From NCBI GenBank assembly GCA_031374115.1, contig JANMNO010000057.1, positions 1 to 64,000 on the forward strand: 64,000 bases of DNA, read 5' to 3'. The stretch is from JAKFWF01 sp031374115 (GTDB lineage: Bacteria > Pseudomonadota > Alphaproteobacteria > Rhizobiales > Hyphomicrobiaceae). Below, piece by piece: positions 26,243 to 35,448 of the stretch. The notes beneath the pieces are model-generated. The model was not told the DNA's origin, ran no database searches, and saw nothing but the letters and a program-made list of their open reading frames with translations. Each line of letters begins with the position of its first letter. The stretch's first letter is position 1. Made by a program: the position numbers and the translations under genes.

Positions 26243-27265
26243 CTAGCGGATCGGCGGTGCGTATTGCAGACCACCTTGCGTCCAAAGCTTGTTCTGGCCA
26301 CGCTCGATGTTGATTGGGGTCTTCGGACCGAAGTGGCGATCGTAGACCTCGCCATAGTTGCCGACCTTCTTGGCAATCTGGTAGGCCCAATCATTGGCAA
26401 CACCTATACCTTTGCCAAACTCGCCTTCGGTGCCGAGCAGACGCTTGATGTCGGGATTGGTCGACTTCATCATTTCATCGGCATTGGCCTGCGTGACGCC
26501 GGCTTCTTCCAGGTTCAGCATGGCGAAATAGACCCACTTCGCGAGCGTGAAGAACTGGCTGTCACCCTGACGAACGACGGGGCCGAGCGGCTCCTTGGAG
26601 ATGATATCCGGGAGAACTACGGCATCGTTCGGATTTTTCAGCTTCGTGCGCTCGGCGGCAAGGCCCGAACGATCGTTGGTGTAGGCATCGCAACGGCCGG
26701 AATCGAACGCCGCGACGGTTTCGTCGGCCTTCTCGAAGACTACCGGCTTATAGGTGATCTTGTTCGTACGGAAGAAGTCGGCAAGGTTCAGCTCGGTCGT
26801 GGTGCCGGTTTGAACGCAAACCGAAGCGCCGTTGAGTTCCTTGGCAGCCTTCACGCCAAGCGCCTTCTTCACCATGAAGCCCTGGCCGTCATAGAACGTG
26901 ACGCCCGCAAAGCTCATGCCCATCGAGCTGTCGCGGCTCATGGTCCACGTCGTGGTGCGCGACAAAAGATCGACTTCGCCCGATTGCAACGCCGTGAACC
27001 GCTCCTTCGAGGTGGTCGGCTTGAAGGTCACTTTGTTTGGGTCGTTGAATATGGCGACGGCAAGCGCGCGACAGTAATCCACGTCGAGACCTGTCCACAC
27101 GCCCTTGTCGTCGGGCTGGGCGTAGCCTGGAACGCCGGGGCTCACGCCGCACAGAAGCGTGCCGCGCGCCTTGATGGCATCGAGGCCTTTTCCTTGAGCC
27201 ATTACACCGGTGGTGCCGGCAACGGCAACCAACGCGGCTAAACCTGCAAATTTCAGACTTTTCAT
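26243..27265 (-). CDS. aapJ: General amino-acid ABC transporter periplasmic binding protein AapJ
   Basis: Periplasmic binding protein for a broad range of L-amino acids. The 340-residue protein starts with a signal peptide (MKSLKFAGLAALVAVAGTTG, cleavage after VMAQ near residue 24), then VSPGVPGYAQPDDKGVWTGL, typical of the family, and SRTTTWTMSRDSSMGMSF near residue 110. The ATG at 27265 has GGGAGAAACG upstream. About 200 bases separate it from aapP, so it may also have its own promoter. Confidence 0.94.
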   Translation of the reverse strand: MKSLKFAGLAALVAVAGTTGVMAQGKGLDAIKARGTLLCGVSPGVPGYAQPDDKGVWTGLDVDYCRALAVAIFNDPNKVTFKPTTSKERFTALQSGEVDLLSRTTTWTMSRDSSMGMSFAGVTFYDGQGFMVKKALGVKAAKELNGASVCVQTGTTTELNLADFFRTNKITYKPVVFEKADETVAAFDSGRCDAYTNDRSGLAAERTKLKNPNDAVVLPDIISKEPLGPVVRQGDSQFFTLAKWVYFAMLNLEEAGVTQANADEMMKSTNPDIKRLLGTEGEFGKGIGVANDWAYQIAKKVGNYGEVYDRHFGPKTPINIERGQNKLWTQGGLQYAPPIR

Positions 27266-27464
27266 AGGTACGTTTCTCCCGTCCTCACTGGACATTTACG
27301 TCAACTGACGCGTCACTACTCCGCTCGCGTCAAACCGGTTTGTACCCGTTTCGATTGCGAGCGTCTTGACAGTTGGATGGCTGTTTCGCGACTTCGAAAC
27401 CGCTCATGAACACCCACCTGAACAAAACTTTTTGGGCCTCCCAAGCCCGCGGCCGCAGTCCTTC

Positions 27465-28250
27465 CTAGTGGTTGAGGATCTGCGATAAGAACAACTTTGT
27501 ACGTTCCGATTTTGGGTTCGCAAAGAATTCCTTCGGCGGCCCCTGCTCGACGATCTCGCCGCGATCCATGAAGATGACGCGATCCGCAACCGAGCGGGCA
27601 AACCCCATTTCGTGCGTCACACAAATCATCGTCATGCCGGAGCGCGCAAGCTCGATCATGGTATCCAGAACCTCCTTCACCATCTCGGGGTCGAGTGCCG
27701 ACGTCGGCTCGTCGAACAGCATGATGCGGGGCTGCATGCAAAGCGCACGCGCGATTGCGACGCGCTGCTGTTGCCCACCCGATAGTTGGCCGGGATACTT
27801 GTGCGCCTGCTCGGGAATGCGAACGCGCGTGAGATATTGCATGGCCAGCGCTTCGGCCTCGGCGCGAGGCATCTTGCGCACCCAGGTCGGTGCCAAGCAA
27901 AGATTATCGAGGATCGTCAGATGCGGGAAAAGGTTGAAGCTCTGAAACACCATGCCGACTTCGGAGCGGATCTTATCGACGTTGCGCACGTCGTTGGTGA
28001 GTTCCACGCCATCGACGATGATGCTGCCCTTCTGGTGCTCTTCCAGGCGATTGATGCATCGAATGAGCGTCGACTTGCCGGACCCCGACGGACCGCATAT
28101 GACGATTTTTTCGCCGCGCGCCACATTGAGGTGAATGTTCCGCAGAACATGGAACTCGCCGAACCACTTATTAACGCCAGTCATTTCAATGGCGGGCGCG
28201 CCGTTCAACGACGAATGTGGTGCGACACTCATTGCGGCATCTTGGGCCAT
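27465..28250 (-). CDS. aapP: General amino-acid ABC transporter ATPase AapP
   Basis: ATPase of the Aap importer, 261 residues. Walker A GPSGSGKS near residue 53, Q-loop VFQSFNLFPHLTILDN, signature LSGGQQQR near residue 150 and Walker B IMLFDEPTSALDP mark a polar amino-acid ATPase. In Rhizobium the order is aapJQMP; here aapP comes first, 199 bases before aapJ. The ATG at 28250 is preceded by GCGAGG; an in-frame start at 28271 is possible. Confidence 0.93.
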   Translation of the reverse strand: MAQDAAMSVAPHSSLNGAPAIEMTGVNKWFGEFHVLRNIHLNVARGEKIVICGPSGSGKSTLIRCINRLEEHQKGSIIVDGVELTNDVRNVDKIRSEVGMVFQSFNLFPHLTILDNLCLAPTWVRKMPRAEAEALAMQYLTRVRIPEQAHKYPGQLSGGQQQRVAIARALCMQPRIMLFDEPTSALDPEMVKEVLDTMIELARSGMTMICVTHEMGFARSVADRVIFMDRGEIVEQGPPKEFFANPKSERTKLFLSQILNH

Positions 28251-28429
28251 GGAACCTCGCTTGGTCGTCACTCTAGTGCGATGGGCCTGAGATCACGTCG
28301 ACCTTACGTCGCGGCCATTGCCCTAAAACTATGCACGAGGCGCAGGGCAGGCGCAACAGGTCCGCATGACGAAAGTTTGCGCTATCGCTGGCGAATTTTG
28401 CGTCATTTCATGCTTTTCCGCCATACCGA

Positions 28430-30043
28430 CTATCCGGCGAGGATCATCGCAGCACCCTTCTCTGCAATCATGAGGGTCGGCGCATTTGTATTTCCACTGG
28501 TTATCGCCGGCATGACCGAGGCGTCGATCACGCGCAAGCCTTCCAGACCTCGCACCCGCAAACTCGGGTCGACGACGGCGCGATCGTCGGTGCCCATGCG
28601 GGCGGTGCCGACCGGATGGAAGATCGTCGTGGAGATTTCGCCTGCAGCCTTTGCGAGTTCCTCATCGGACGTAATTTCAGGGCCCGGCCGAAATTCCTCG
28701 GGCCGGTAGCGCTGCAACGCAGGCTTGCTGATGATCGCACGAGTGAGACGGATCGAATCTGCGGCAACCCGCCGGTCATCCTCGGTTGCCAAGTAGTTGG
28801 GATCGATCGTCGGATGGTCATTTGCATCGGGGGAAGTAATCCGGACGTGACCACGGCTCGTCGGGCGCACATTGCACACGCTCGCGGTAAATGCTGGAAA
28901 TGGATCGAGCGGTTCGCCAAACTTCGGCAGCGTCAAAGGCTGCACATGGTACTGCAGATTCGGCGTCTCGCGACTATCATCAGACTTGGCGAATGCCCCG
29001 AGCTGCGAAGGCGCCATCGACATCGGTCCGGTTCGCTTCAACGCATATTGCAAACAGATGCCGGCCTTCTGCCACAGCTTTTGCGATGTCTCGTTCAGCG
29101 TTCTGACGCCGTGCACTTTATATGCGCAACGGATCTGCAGATGATCCTGCAAGTTCTCGCCGACGCCTGGCAGATCGTGACGCACGCCGATCCCGAGCCC
29201 TTGCAAAAGCCCACCAGGACCGATGCCCGACACCTGCATTATCTGCGGTGAGCCGATTGCGCCTGCAGCTAGTATAACCTCACGGCGCGCCTTGATCGTC
29301 GCCGTCTGCCCATTCACGCGCACCTCGGCGCCGCTTACCCGGCGACCGGCAAGCGTCAATTTCGAGACCTGCGACTGCGTGAATACCGTGAGATTTTGCC
29401 GCCCCAATACCGGCCGCAGAAACGCCTTCGATGTATTCCACCTGAAACCCGAGCGCTGGTTCACCTGGAAGTAGCTCGAGCCTTCGTTGTTGCCGCCATT
29501 GAAGTCGCGGATCTTCGGAATACCCGCCTGCTCCGCCGCATCCGCGAATGCATCGAGAATATCCCAGCGGATGCGCGGCTCTTCGATGCGCCACTCGCCG
29601 CCACGCGCATGCATGGCGCCAAGATCGGCCGCCTCCATCGCCCACTGATCCTGATGTTTCAGAAAATACGGCAATACGTCCTCCCAGGACCAGCCGGGAT
29701 TGCCCATTTGCCGCCATTGATCGTAGTCGCGCGCTTGGCCGCGCATGTAGATCATGCCGTTGATCGACGAGCAGCCGCCTAGCACACGGCCGCGGGGATA
29801 GTTCAGACTGCGGCCGTTGAGGCCAGGCAATGGCGCGGTCTGATACCCCCAGTCGGTGCGCGGATTGCCCATCAAGTAGAGATAGCCGACCGGAATATGA
29901 ATCCAATGATAGTTGTCGCGACCGCCCGCCTCGAGCAGCGCCACGCGGGTGTTGGGATCAGCGGATAAGCGATTAGCAAGCAGGCAGCCAGCGGTGCCGG
30001 CGCCCACAATAACGTAGTCGAATTCGCCCAAATTCGAAGTCAT
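28430..30043 (-). CDS. GMC-family FAD oxidoreductase (choline/alcohol dehydrogenase-like)
   Basis: A 537-residue flavoenzyme. The FAD-binding loop VIVGAGTAGCLLANRLS is at residues 10-26, GMC signature 1 around GRVLGGCSSINGMIYMRG near residues 83-100, signature 2 in GAIGSPQIMQVSGIGP near residue 260, and the catalytic His region in FHPVGTARMG near residue 470, with TNAPTLMIAEKGA at the end. Family members oxidise choline, alkyl alcohols or polyethylene glycol; the substrate is not clear. ATG 30043 follows GAGGGGCGGAC; the open frame upstream is not protein-like. Confidence 0.9.
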   Translation of the reverse strand: MTSNLGEFDYVIVGAGTAGCLLANRLSADPNTRVALLEAGGRDNYHWIHIPVGYLYLMGNPRTDWGYQTAPLPGLNGRSLNYPRGRVLGGCSSINGMIYMRGQARDYDQWRQMGNPGWSWEDVLPYFLKHQDQWAMEAADLGAMHARGGEWRIEEPRIRWDILDAFADAAEQAGIPKIRDFNGGNNEGSSYFQVNQRSGFRWNTSKAFLRPVLGRQNLTVFTQSQVSKLTLAGRRVSGAEVRVNGQTATIKARREVILAAGAIGSPQIMQVSGIGPGGLLQGLGIGVRHDLPGVGENLQDHLQIRCAYKVHGVRTLNETSQKLWQKAGICLQYALKRTGPMSMAPSQLGAFAKSDDSRETPNLQYHVQPLTLPKFGEPLDPFPAFTASVCNVRPTSRGHVRITSPDANDHPTIDPNYLATEDDRRVAADSIRLTRAIISKPALQRYRPEEFRPGPEITSDEELAKAAGEISTTIFHPVGTARMGTDDRAVVDPSLRVRGLEGLRVIDASVMPAITSGNTNAPTLMIAEKGAAMILAG

Positions 30044-30107
30044 GTCCGCCCCTCGCCGCGCTACGCCTTCTGCTTGATAGCTCGCAGCCGACTGCTGAGG
30101 AAGTGAC

Positions 30108-30662
30108 TTACACCCGTAACAGGGCACGCCCGAGGAAAACAATCTCGTTGGCGCCGATCGTAACCCGGTCGATCTCGTCGAAACCGCATCGCTCATAGAA
30201 GCGGACGTTGCGGCTTGCTGCATTGGTGATGACGTGCAGTCCGGGTGCACTGTAAGTACTGGCATGGGCGGCAAAGACTTCGATCAATTGCGCGCCTAGA
30301 CCGCGGCCGCGCATCTCCTGTGCAACGTTGATGTGGAGGTGCGCTGGATAGCGCGAGCTGGCGGCCGCGAACGTGCGCGTCGTCGAAATATCGCCGAAAC
30401 GAGGGTCGCGGGCGGGATCTTCGATGGCGCCGACAACATAGCCAACGATGCGATCGCCAGCCCCCATTGCAACGAAAGCATGTGCTGCATCGCCCAAGAG
30501 ATAGCGCCCGAGCCAGCGTTCGCGAAAAACCGCGCGGTCAGCCGGGCTGGCGAACTCTTGCGTGGCGCTCGACGAAAAAAAGACGTGATCGATTTCCGCC
30601 AATTGCTCCGGTGACCATACGCGATCAAGAACGCCACAGATTGTTACGCTGGGGGACGTCAT
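30108..30662 (-). CDS. GNAT-family N-acetyltransferase
   Basis: A 184-residue acetyltransferase with the acetyl-CoA loop MRGRGLGAQLIEVF near residue 122 and ASRNVRFYERCGFDEIDRV near residue 155. The N-terminal half carries AFVAMGAGDRIVGYVVGAIE, the central strands. Its ATG overlaps the pta stop by four bases (ATGA), so it is translated with phosphate acetyltransferase. Its acceptor is unknown; control of an enzyme of acetyl metabolism would be speculation. Confidence 0.85.
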   Translation of the reverse strand: MTSPSVTICGVLDRVWSPEQLAEIDHVFFSSSATQEFASPADRAVFRERWLGRYLLGDAAHAFVAMGAGDRIVGYVVGAIEDPARDPRFGDISTTRTFAAASSRYPAHLHINVAQEMRGRGLGAQLIEVFAAHASTYSAPGLHVITNAASRNVRFYERCGFDEIDRVTIGANEIVFLGRALLRV

Positions 30663-31651
30663 CGGGTAATACACCGCGCCAATGTTATTGCGACCGTCGA
30701 GACAATATCGTCAGTGGAGGCACCGCGCGACAGATCGGAGATCGGCCGGCGAAAGCCTTGCAGGAATGGACCCAGCGCCTGCGCCGCACCGAATTCCTGT
30801 ACAAGCTTGTAGGCGATATTGCCGGAGTCTAGATCCGGGAAAATCAGGACATTGGCGCGGCCGGCAACGTCACTCGGCCCAGTGACTTTCTTGGCGGCAA
30901 CCACACTCGATAGTGCCGCGTCGCCCTGCAATTCGCCATCGATCATCAGGCTAGGCATCAACGCGTTCACATGAGCCAACGCCGCACGAACCTTGTCGAC
31001 ACGGGCGTGCTGCGCGCTTCCCTTGGTCGAAAACGACAGCATCGCAACGCGCGGTAACTCTCCCAACAACCGCGCGCTATCGGCGGACGCGATCGCGATA
31101 TCGGCCAGCTCACGGGCAGTCGGATCAGCATTGACGGCGCAATCGGCGAAGATCAGCGCGCGCGCTGGCCTCGAAGCGATTTCCGGCATGAGCATCACGA
31201 AGAAGCTTGACGGGATTTCGATGGCGGGAGCCAAGCCGATCGTCATCAACCCAGCCTCGATCACGCGCCGCGTGGGATTGGCGGCACCCGCAACGAATGT
31301 ATCTGCTTCGCCGGCAGCGACCAGTGCCCCGGCAAAGTAGAGCGGCTTCGTCATCAATCGTTGAGCGGCCTTTAAACTCAGCGATGGCCGGGCGGCAGCG
31401 ACCATTTCCGCCAGCCGCTCGATGGCGGGATCAAGAGCCGGGTCGCGAACATCAATGGTTGAACGATTGACGCCGAGTGTTTCGAGCTTCGTCCGAACGT
31501 CCTTGATCTCGCCGATCAGAACCGGGCGTGCTAGGCCCTCATCGGACAACTGACATGCCGCTCGCAACACGCGCTCATCGCCTGACTCTGGCAGTACGAC
31601 GCGCATGCCGCGCCCTCGGATCGCGTCCTTGCTGGTGCCAACGATGTCCAT
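30659..31651 (-). CDS. pta: Phosphate acetyltransferase (short form)
   Basis: Interconverts acetyl-CoA and acetyl phosphate. The 330-residue protein is the catalytic PTA_PTB domain alone: VVLPESGDERVLRAACQL at the start, ADTFVAGAANPTRRVIEAGL near residue 145, LIFADCAVNADPTARELADI near 190, and NVLIFPDLDSGNIAYKLVQE near 275. Phosphotransbutyrylase is a less likely reading. The ATG at 31651 is preceded by AAGGCAGGG. It is read away from the BKACE gene and coupled to a GNAT gene. Confidence 0.9.
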   Translation of the reverse strand: MDIVGTSKDAIRGRGMRVVLPESGDERVLRAACQLSDEGLARPVLIGEIKDVRTKLETLGVNRSTIDVRDPALDPAIERLAEMVAAARPSLSLKAAQRLMTKPLYFAGALVAAGEADTFVAGAANPTRRVIEAGLMTIGLAPAIEIPSSFFVMLMPEIASRPARALIFADCAVNADPTARELADIAIASADSARLLGELPRVAMLSFSTKGSAQHARVDKVRAALAHVNALMPSLMIDGELQGDAALSSVVAAKKVTGPSDVAGRANVLIFPDLDSGNIAYKLVQEFGAAQALGPFLQGFRRPISDLSRGASTDDIVSTVAITLARCITR

Positions 31652-31766
31652 TGCAGCCCTGCCTTGCCGTTTATGATTGGGTTTAGCGGTCTCGGCGGTC
31701 TTGTCCAACCCATTACGGAGCGGCACTGTCATTTCCAGAGGAAACAATAATCCGAGGATGGCGCCC

Positions 31767-32651
31767 ATGGCCGCGAAAACCATCGTCACATGCGCTTTGA
31801 CCGGCGGCTTCGACACCGTCGGCAAAAATCCCGCAGTGCCGGTCAGCCCAGAGCAGATCGCGCAGTCGGCGCTCGATGCCGCCAATGCTGGAGCCGCGAT
31901 CGTCCATATTCATGTCCGCGACCCGAAAACGGGCAAGCCATCGATGGCGTTGGAGTTGTATGAGGAGACAGTCCAACGCATCCGCGCCGCCAATCGCGAT
32001 GTCATCCTCAATCTGACGACAGGAGCCGGTGGCCGCTTCATTCCAGGCGCGGACGAGCCCCGCATTGCAGCCGAAGGTACGACACTGACGACACCCGCCG
32101 TTCGCATGCGTCACATCGGGAAGATCAAGCCGGAGATCTGCACTCTCGATTGCGGCAGCATGAACTTTGGTCCGCACGTGTTCATCAACACGCCAGCGCA
32201 CCTCGCGGAAATGGCTTCGATAGCCAAAGAAGCCGGCACCAAGCCCGAAATCGAAGTGTTCGACCTCGGCCACATCGAACTCGCGAAAAAGCTGATCGCC
32301 GACGGCGTTATCGCGCCGCCGCCGCTGTTCCAACTGTGCTTGGGCATTTCGTTTGGTGCACCGGCAACGCCCGAGGCGATGCTGGCGATGCGCAATAATC
32401 TCCCGGCCGGCGCGCATTGGTGCGCGTTCGGCATCGGCCGCATGCAGTTCCCGCTCGTAGCGCAGACCGTGCTTTACGGCGGCCACGTTCGCGTCGGTCT
32501 GGAAGACAATCTGTACTTCGAGCGCGGCAAGCTTGCCTCCTCGAATGCGGCCCTCGTGGAACGCGCAGTCGAGATCATCCGGATCATCGGCGGCGATATT
32601 GCAACGGCAACCGAAGCCCGCAAGACACTTGGGCTGGGAGCTGCCGCATGA
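31767..32651 (+). CDS. Beta-keto acid cleavage enzyme (BKACE, DUF849)
   Basis: Zn-dependent enzyme that condenses a beta-keto acid with acetyl-CoA, releasing acetoacetate and a new acyl-CoA. The 294-residue protein has GAAIVHIHVRDPKTGKPSM with the His-x-His metal site near residues 47-49, GSMNFGP near residue 135 and the conserved VGLEDNLYFERG near residue 252. The family acts on 3-keto-5-aminohexanoate, dehydrocarnitine and others; the substrate is open. GAGG precedes by nine bases the ATG at 31767. It overlaps the following SDR gene by four bases. Confidence 0.92.
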   Translation: MAAKTIVTCALTGGFDTVGKNPAVPVSPEQIAQSALDAANAGAAIVHIHVRDPKTGKPSMALELYEETVQRIRAANRDVILNLTTGAGGRFIPGADEPRIAAEGTTLTTPAVRMRHIGKIKPEICTLDCGSMNFGPHVFINTPAHLAEMASIAKEAGTKPEIEVFDLGHIELAKKLIADGVIAPPPLFQLCLGISFGAPATPEAMLAMRNNLPAGAHWCAFGIGRMQFPLVAQTVLYGGHVRVGLEDNLYFERGKLASSNAALVERAVEIIRIIGGDIATATEARKTLGLGAAA

Positions 32652-33433
32652 CCAGCGCGATCATATCGGCCAACCTCACCGGCAAGCGTGCCCTTGTCAC
32701 TGGCGGCGCTTCCGGCATCGGCTTGGCAACGGTCGAAGCGCTGCTTCGCTGCGGCGCGATCGTGGCCGTCAACTATCTGAGCGGCGACGCCCGCGGTCCC
32801 TTGGTGGTGGAAACCCTTGCCAAGGATCAAGGCAACGCACCCAATGGCCGAGTTATCGCAGCACCCGGTGACGTAGCCGACCCCAAAGATGCCGCTCGAA
32901 TGGTGGCGCGCGCGATCGCCGATCTCGGCGGCCTCGATATCCTGATTAATAACGCAGCCAGCCCCGAAACCATCGAGCCGATCCCGTTCGAAGACTTCGA
33001 CGCAATGACTGAGGAAAAGTGGGAGCGCATCCTGACAACCAATCTCGTCGGGCCTTTCCGTTGCGCCAAGGCTGCCGCATCAGCGCTCAAGACGTCGGGT
33101 GGCGCCATCGTCAACACGGCTTCGATTGCTGGATTGGGCGGCCAAGCCTCATCGATCGCCTATGCCGCAGGTAAAGCCGGATTGATCAACCTGACGCGCA
33201 ACCTTGCCAAGGCATTTGGGCCGAACGTCCGCGTCAACGCGGTTGCCCCCGGTCTAACGCGAACGCCATGGACCGATCCGTGGCCCGCCGAGCGCAAGGC
33301 GCGCTCAATCGAAAACACGGCGTTGAAGCGCCTGGTCGAGCCATCGGACATCGCTCAAGCGATGATTTTCCTGGCCGCCCACCCGGCAATCACGGGGCAG
33401 ACCCTGGTTGTCGATGCCGGACGGAACTTATGA
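32648..33433 (+). CDS. SDR-family oxidoreductase
   Basis: A 261-residue classical short-chain dehydrogenase. The cofactor loop is ALVTGGASGIGLA near residues 15-27, NNAAS near 105, and the catalytic Ser-Tyr-Lys lie in NTASIAGLGG and SSIAYAAGKAGLIN near residues 157-177. The gene overlaps the BKACE gene (ATGA), so it probably makes the beta-keto acid substrate from a beta-hydroxy acid, or removes the product. Ala-Val-Asn-Tyr after the second strand rather than Asp hints at NADP. Confidence 0.88.
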   Translation: MTSAIISANLTGKRALVTGGASGIGLATVEALLRCGAIVAVNYLSGDARGPLVVETLAKDQGNAPNGRVIAAPGDVADPKDAARMVARAIADLGGLDILINNAASPETIEPIPFEDFDAMTEEKWERILTTNLVGPFRCAKAAASALKTSGGAIVNTASIAGLGGQASSIAYAAGKAGLINLTRNLAKAFGPNVRVNAVAPGLTRTPWTDPWPAERKARSIENTALKRLVEPSDIAQAMIFLAAHPAITGQTLVVDAGRNL

Positions 33434-33436
33434 TGG

Positions 33437-34441
33437 TCAATCGAAGTGATCGTGGCCGGTTTTGGACAACGTCACGGGCAACCCATTGGCGTTGAGCAGC
33501 GTCAGACCGGCGCCTTCCGCAATTTTTCCAACGTCGGTTACGGCAACGCCGAGTTCGAGCGCTGCGTCTTCAAACGCGTCTGCTTGGTTGGCTGGGACGG
33601 TGGCCAAGATTTCGTAGTCGTCGCCGCCGTTGGCCGCCAGTTCTCGCAGCACCGGTTGTTCGGCAAATGCGCGCTCGGCTGCGACCGAAAGGGGTAGGCG
33701 GTCCAGTATCACCTGAGCGGCCACACCGGATGCACTGCACATCCGCCCCATGTCTTTTACGAAACCGTCCGACACGTCCATCGCGGCCGACGCATATTTG
33801 AGCAACAAGCTGGACAGCTCGACGCGCGCTGAGGGCCGCAAGAAACGGTCCAACAAGAATTGGCGTTGATCCTTATCGAGTGTGGGAAAACGCTTGGAAT
33901 CTACGTTGCGGCGGAGAATCAGTCCCATCGCCGCGTCGCCAAGTGTGCCGGACACGAAGACGCGATCGCCGACTTGGGCCGTTGCTCTCTGCACCATGCG
34001 CCCTTCGGGGACATAACCGACAGCTGTTATGTTGATCGACAGCGAAACGCCGGGACGGCGGTCAGTATCGCCGCCGATCAATGTCAAGCCATAATGTTCT
34101 TGCGCGTCCTTGAGCCCAGACGCAAACCGGATCATCCAATCGCGGGTGGGCGCCTCCGGCACACTGAGCGCCATAAGATAACACATCGGGGTCGCCCCCT
34201 TCGACGCCAGATCGGATATATTGACCGCAAGCGCGCGCCACGCGATCACCTCTGGCGTTTCGTCGGGCAAAAAGTGCAGTCCGCTGACCAGCGCGTCGGT
34301 CGTCATCACCAGATCGTGGCCGGCCGGCGGGCGCAAGGTTGCGCAATCGTCCTTCAGAGCATACGCGCCGGGAACTTTGTCCGTGAGCGGAGCCAGAAAC
34401 TGCTGGATGAGATCTTCTTCACTGACGACTTTATCGCCCAT
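33437..34441 (-). CDS. thiL: Thiamine-monophosphate kinase
   Basis: Last step of thiamine diphosphate synthesis: ATP-dependent phosphorylation of thiamine phosphate. The 334-residue protein has the PurM-like fold with KDDCATLRPPAGHDLVMTTD near residues 30-48, AVNISDLASKGATPM near residue 74, GGDTDRRPGVSLSINITAVG near 122 and AAMDVSDGFVKDMGRMC near 220. It is the last gene of the glyA-nrdR-rib-nusB series, nine bases after nusB. Confidence 0.95.
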   Translation of the reverse strand: MGDKVVSEEDLIQQFLAPLTDKVPGAYALKDDCATLRPPAGHDLVMTTDALVSGLHFLPDETPEVIAWRALAVNISDLASKGATPMCYLMALSVPEAPTRDWMIRFASGLKDAQEHYGLTLIGGDTDRRPGVSLSINITAVGYVPEGRMVQRATAQVGDRVFVSGTLGDAAMGLILRRNVDSKRFPTLDKDQRQFLLDRFLRPSARVELSSLLLKYASAAMDVSDGFVKDMGRMCSASGVAAQVILDRLPLSVAAERAFAEQPVLRELAANGGDDYEILATVPANQADAFEDAALELGVAVTDVGKIAEGAGLTLLNANGLPVTLSKTGHDHFD

Positions 34442-34450
34442 GTAGTGCTC

Positions 34451-34933
34451 TCAAACTTTCGGTATGAACTCGGGTGCCCGCAGTTTCCGTGCCAGTTTGT
34501 CAAGAACGCCGTTGACGACTTTTGGTTCGTCCTCGTTGAAGAAAGCGTTGGCGACCTCGACGTATTCGCTGATCGCGACGCGCGCCGGCACATCAGGCCG
34601 CTCCATCAGCTCGAACGTGCCGGCCCTCAAAATAGCACGCAAGATGCTATCGACACGGATCAGCCGCCAACCCGTAGCCAACTGTTGATCGACCATCGGA
34701 TCGATGTCGAGTTGACGGCGCACGACGCCGCGCAACACCTCGGCGAAAAACACGGCATCGGCGCCGCGCAGTGCGTCGTCGGCTTCCTCGCCCGCGAAAC
34801 GTATCCGGACAAACTCATCGACGACATCGTTGAGGTCGATGCCCGATAGATCCATCTGATAGAGAGCCTGCACGGCTGCGACCCGCGAGGCACTGCGCGG
34901 GCGCGATTTTTGTTTTTTGGCGACGATGGCCAT
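34451..34933 (-). CDS. nusB: Transcription antitermination factor NusB
   Basis: RNA-binding partner of S10 in rRNA transcription antitermination. The 160-residue helical protein starts with a basic stretch and SRVAAVQALYQMDLSGIDL near residues 18-36, and ends with AILRAGTFELMER and ISEYVEVANAFFNEDEPKVV, both characteristic. The one-base overlap with ribH and the ribH-nusB order are conserved in alphaproteobacteria. Confidence 0.95.
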   Translation of the reverse strand: MAIVAKKQKSRPRSASRVAAVQALYQMDLSGIDLNDVVDEFVRIRFAGEEADDALRGADAVFFAEVLRGVVRRQLDIDPMVDQQLATGWRLIRVDSILRAILRAGTFELMERPDVPARVAISEYVEVANAFFNEDEPKVVNGVLDKLARKLRAPEFIPKV

Positions 34934-35448
34934 TACTGTTTTCCTGCGGCAAAATCCGCCGCAACTTCAATCAATCTTAGGCAGGCTCTAGCGGCGTCAG
35001 CACCCTTGCCCGCCCGCACTCCTGTCGCCCGTGTCATGGCCTGAGCCTCCGTATCGACCGTCAGGATTGCATTACCGAGCGGGATTGCGTGTCGGATCGC
35101 GAGCTCATAGCACCAATGGTTGGCATTGTTGCAGACAATGTCATAGTGGGAGGTTTCTCCGCGGATGACACAGCCGAGCATAACCGCGCCGCTAAAACGG
35201 GCCCGTGTTGCGGTTGCAGGCATCGTTCCCGTCGCAATCGCTGCGGCCAGCACTTGCGGGATCTCCAAGGCACCCGGCACCACCAGACGCTCGTACGCCA
35301 CGCCTTGGGCTTCGAACTCCGCCACGGCGCCTTCGATCAACGCTTCCGCGACCACCTCATAGTAGCGCGCCTCGATGATCAGAACCGGCAACTTTGGGCG
35401 CGTTGCTGGCGACATCACCCAAGGGGTGCTGGTGCTTTTGCCAGCCAT
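34933..35448 (-). CDS. ribH: 6,7-dimethyl-8-ribityllumazine synthase
   Basis: Penultimate step of riboflavin synthesis: joins the RibD product with 3,4-dihydroxy-2-butanone 4-phosphate. The 171-residue protein has VVPGALEIPQVL near residue 57, VMLGCVIRGETSHYDIVCN near residues 88-106 with the catalytic His, and AIPLGNAILTVDTEAQA near 122. It overlaps the RibB gene by one base and nusB by one base. Confidence 0.95.
   Translation of the reverse strand: MAGKSTSTPWVMSPATRPKLPVLIIEARYYEVVAEALIEGAVAEFEAQGVAYERLVVPGALEIPQVLAAAIATGTMPATATRARFSGAVMLGCVIRGETSHYDIVCNNANHWCYELAIRHAIPLGNAILTVDTEAQAMTRATGVRAGKGADAARACLRLIEVAADFAAGKQ

Noticed and set aside
26177..27241. 354-codon plus-strand frame over aapJ
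   Set aside because: It is antisense to an evident binding protein gene and shows no family motif.
33860..34849. 329-codon plus-strand frame over thiL and nusB
   Set aside because: Both minus-strand genes are unmistakable; the frame is a product of high GC content.
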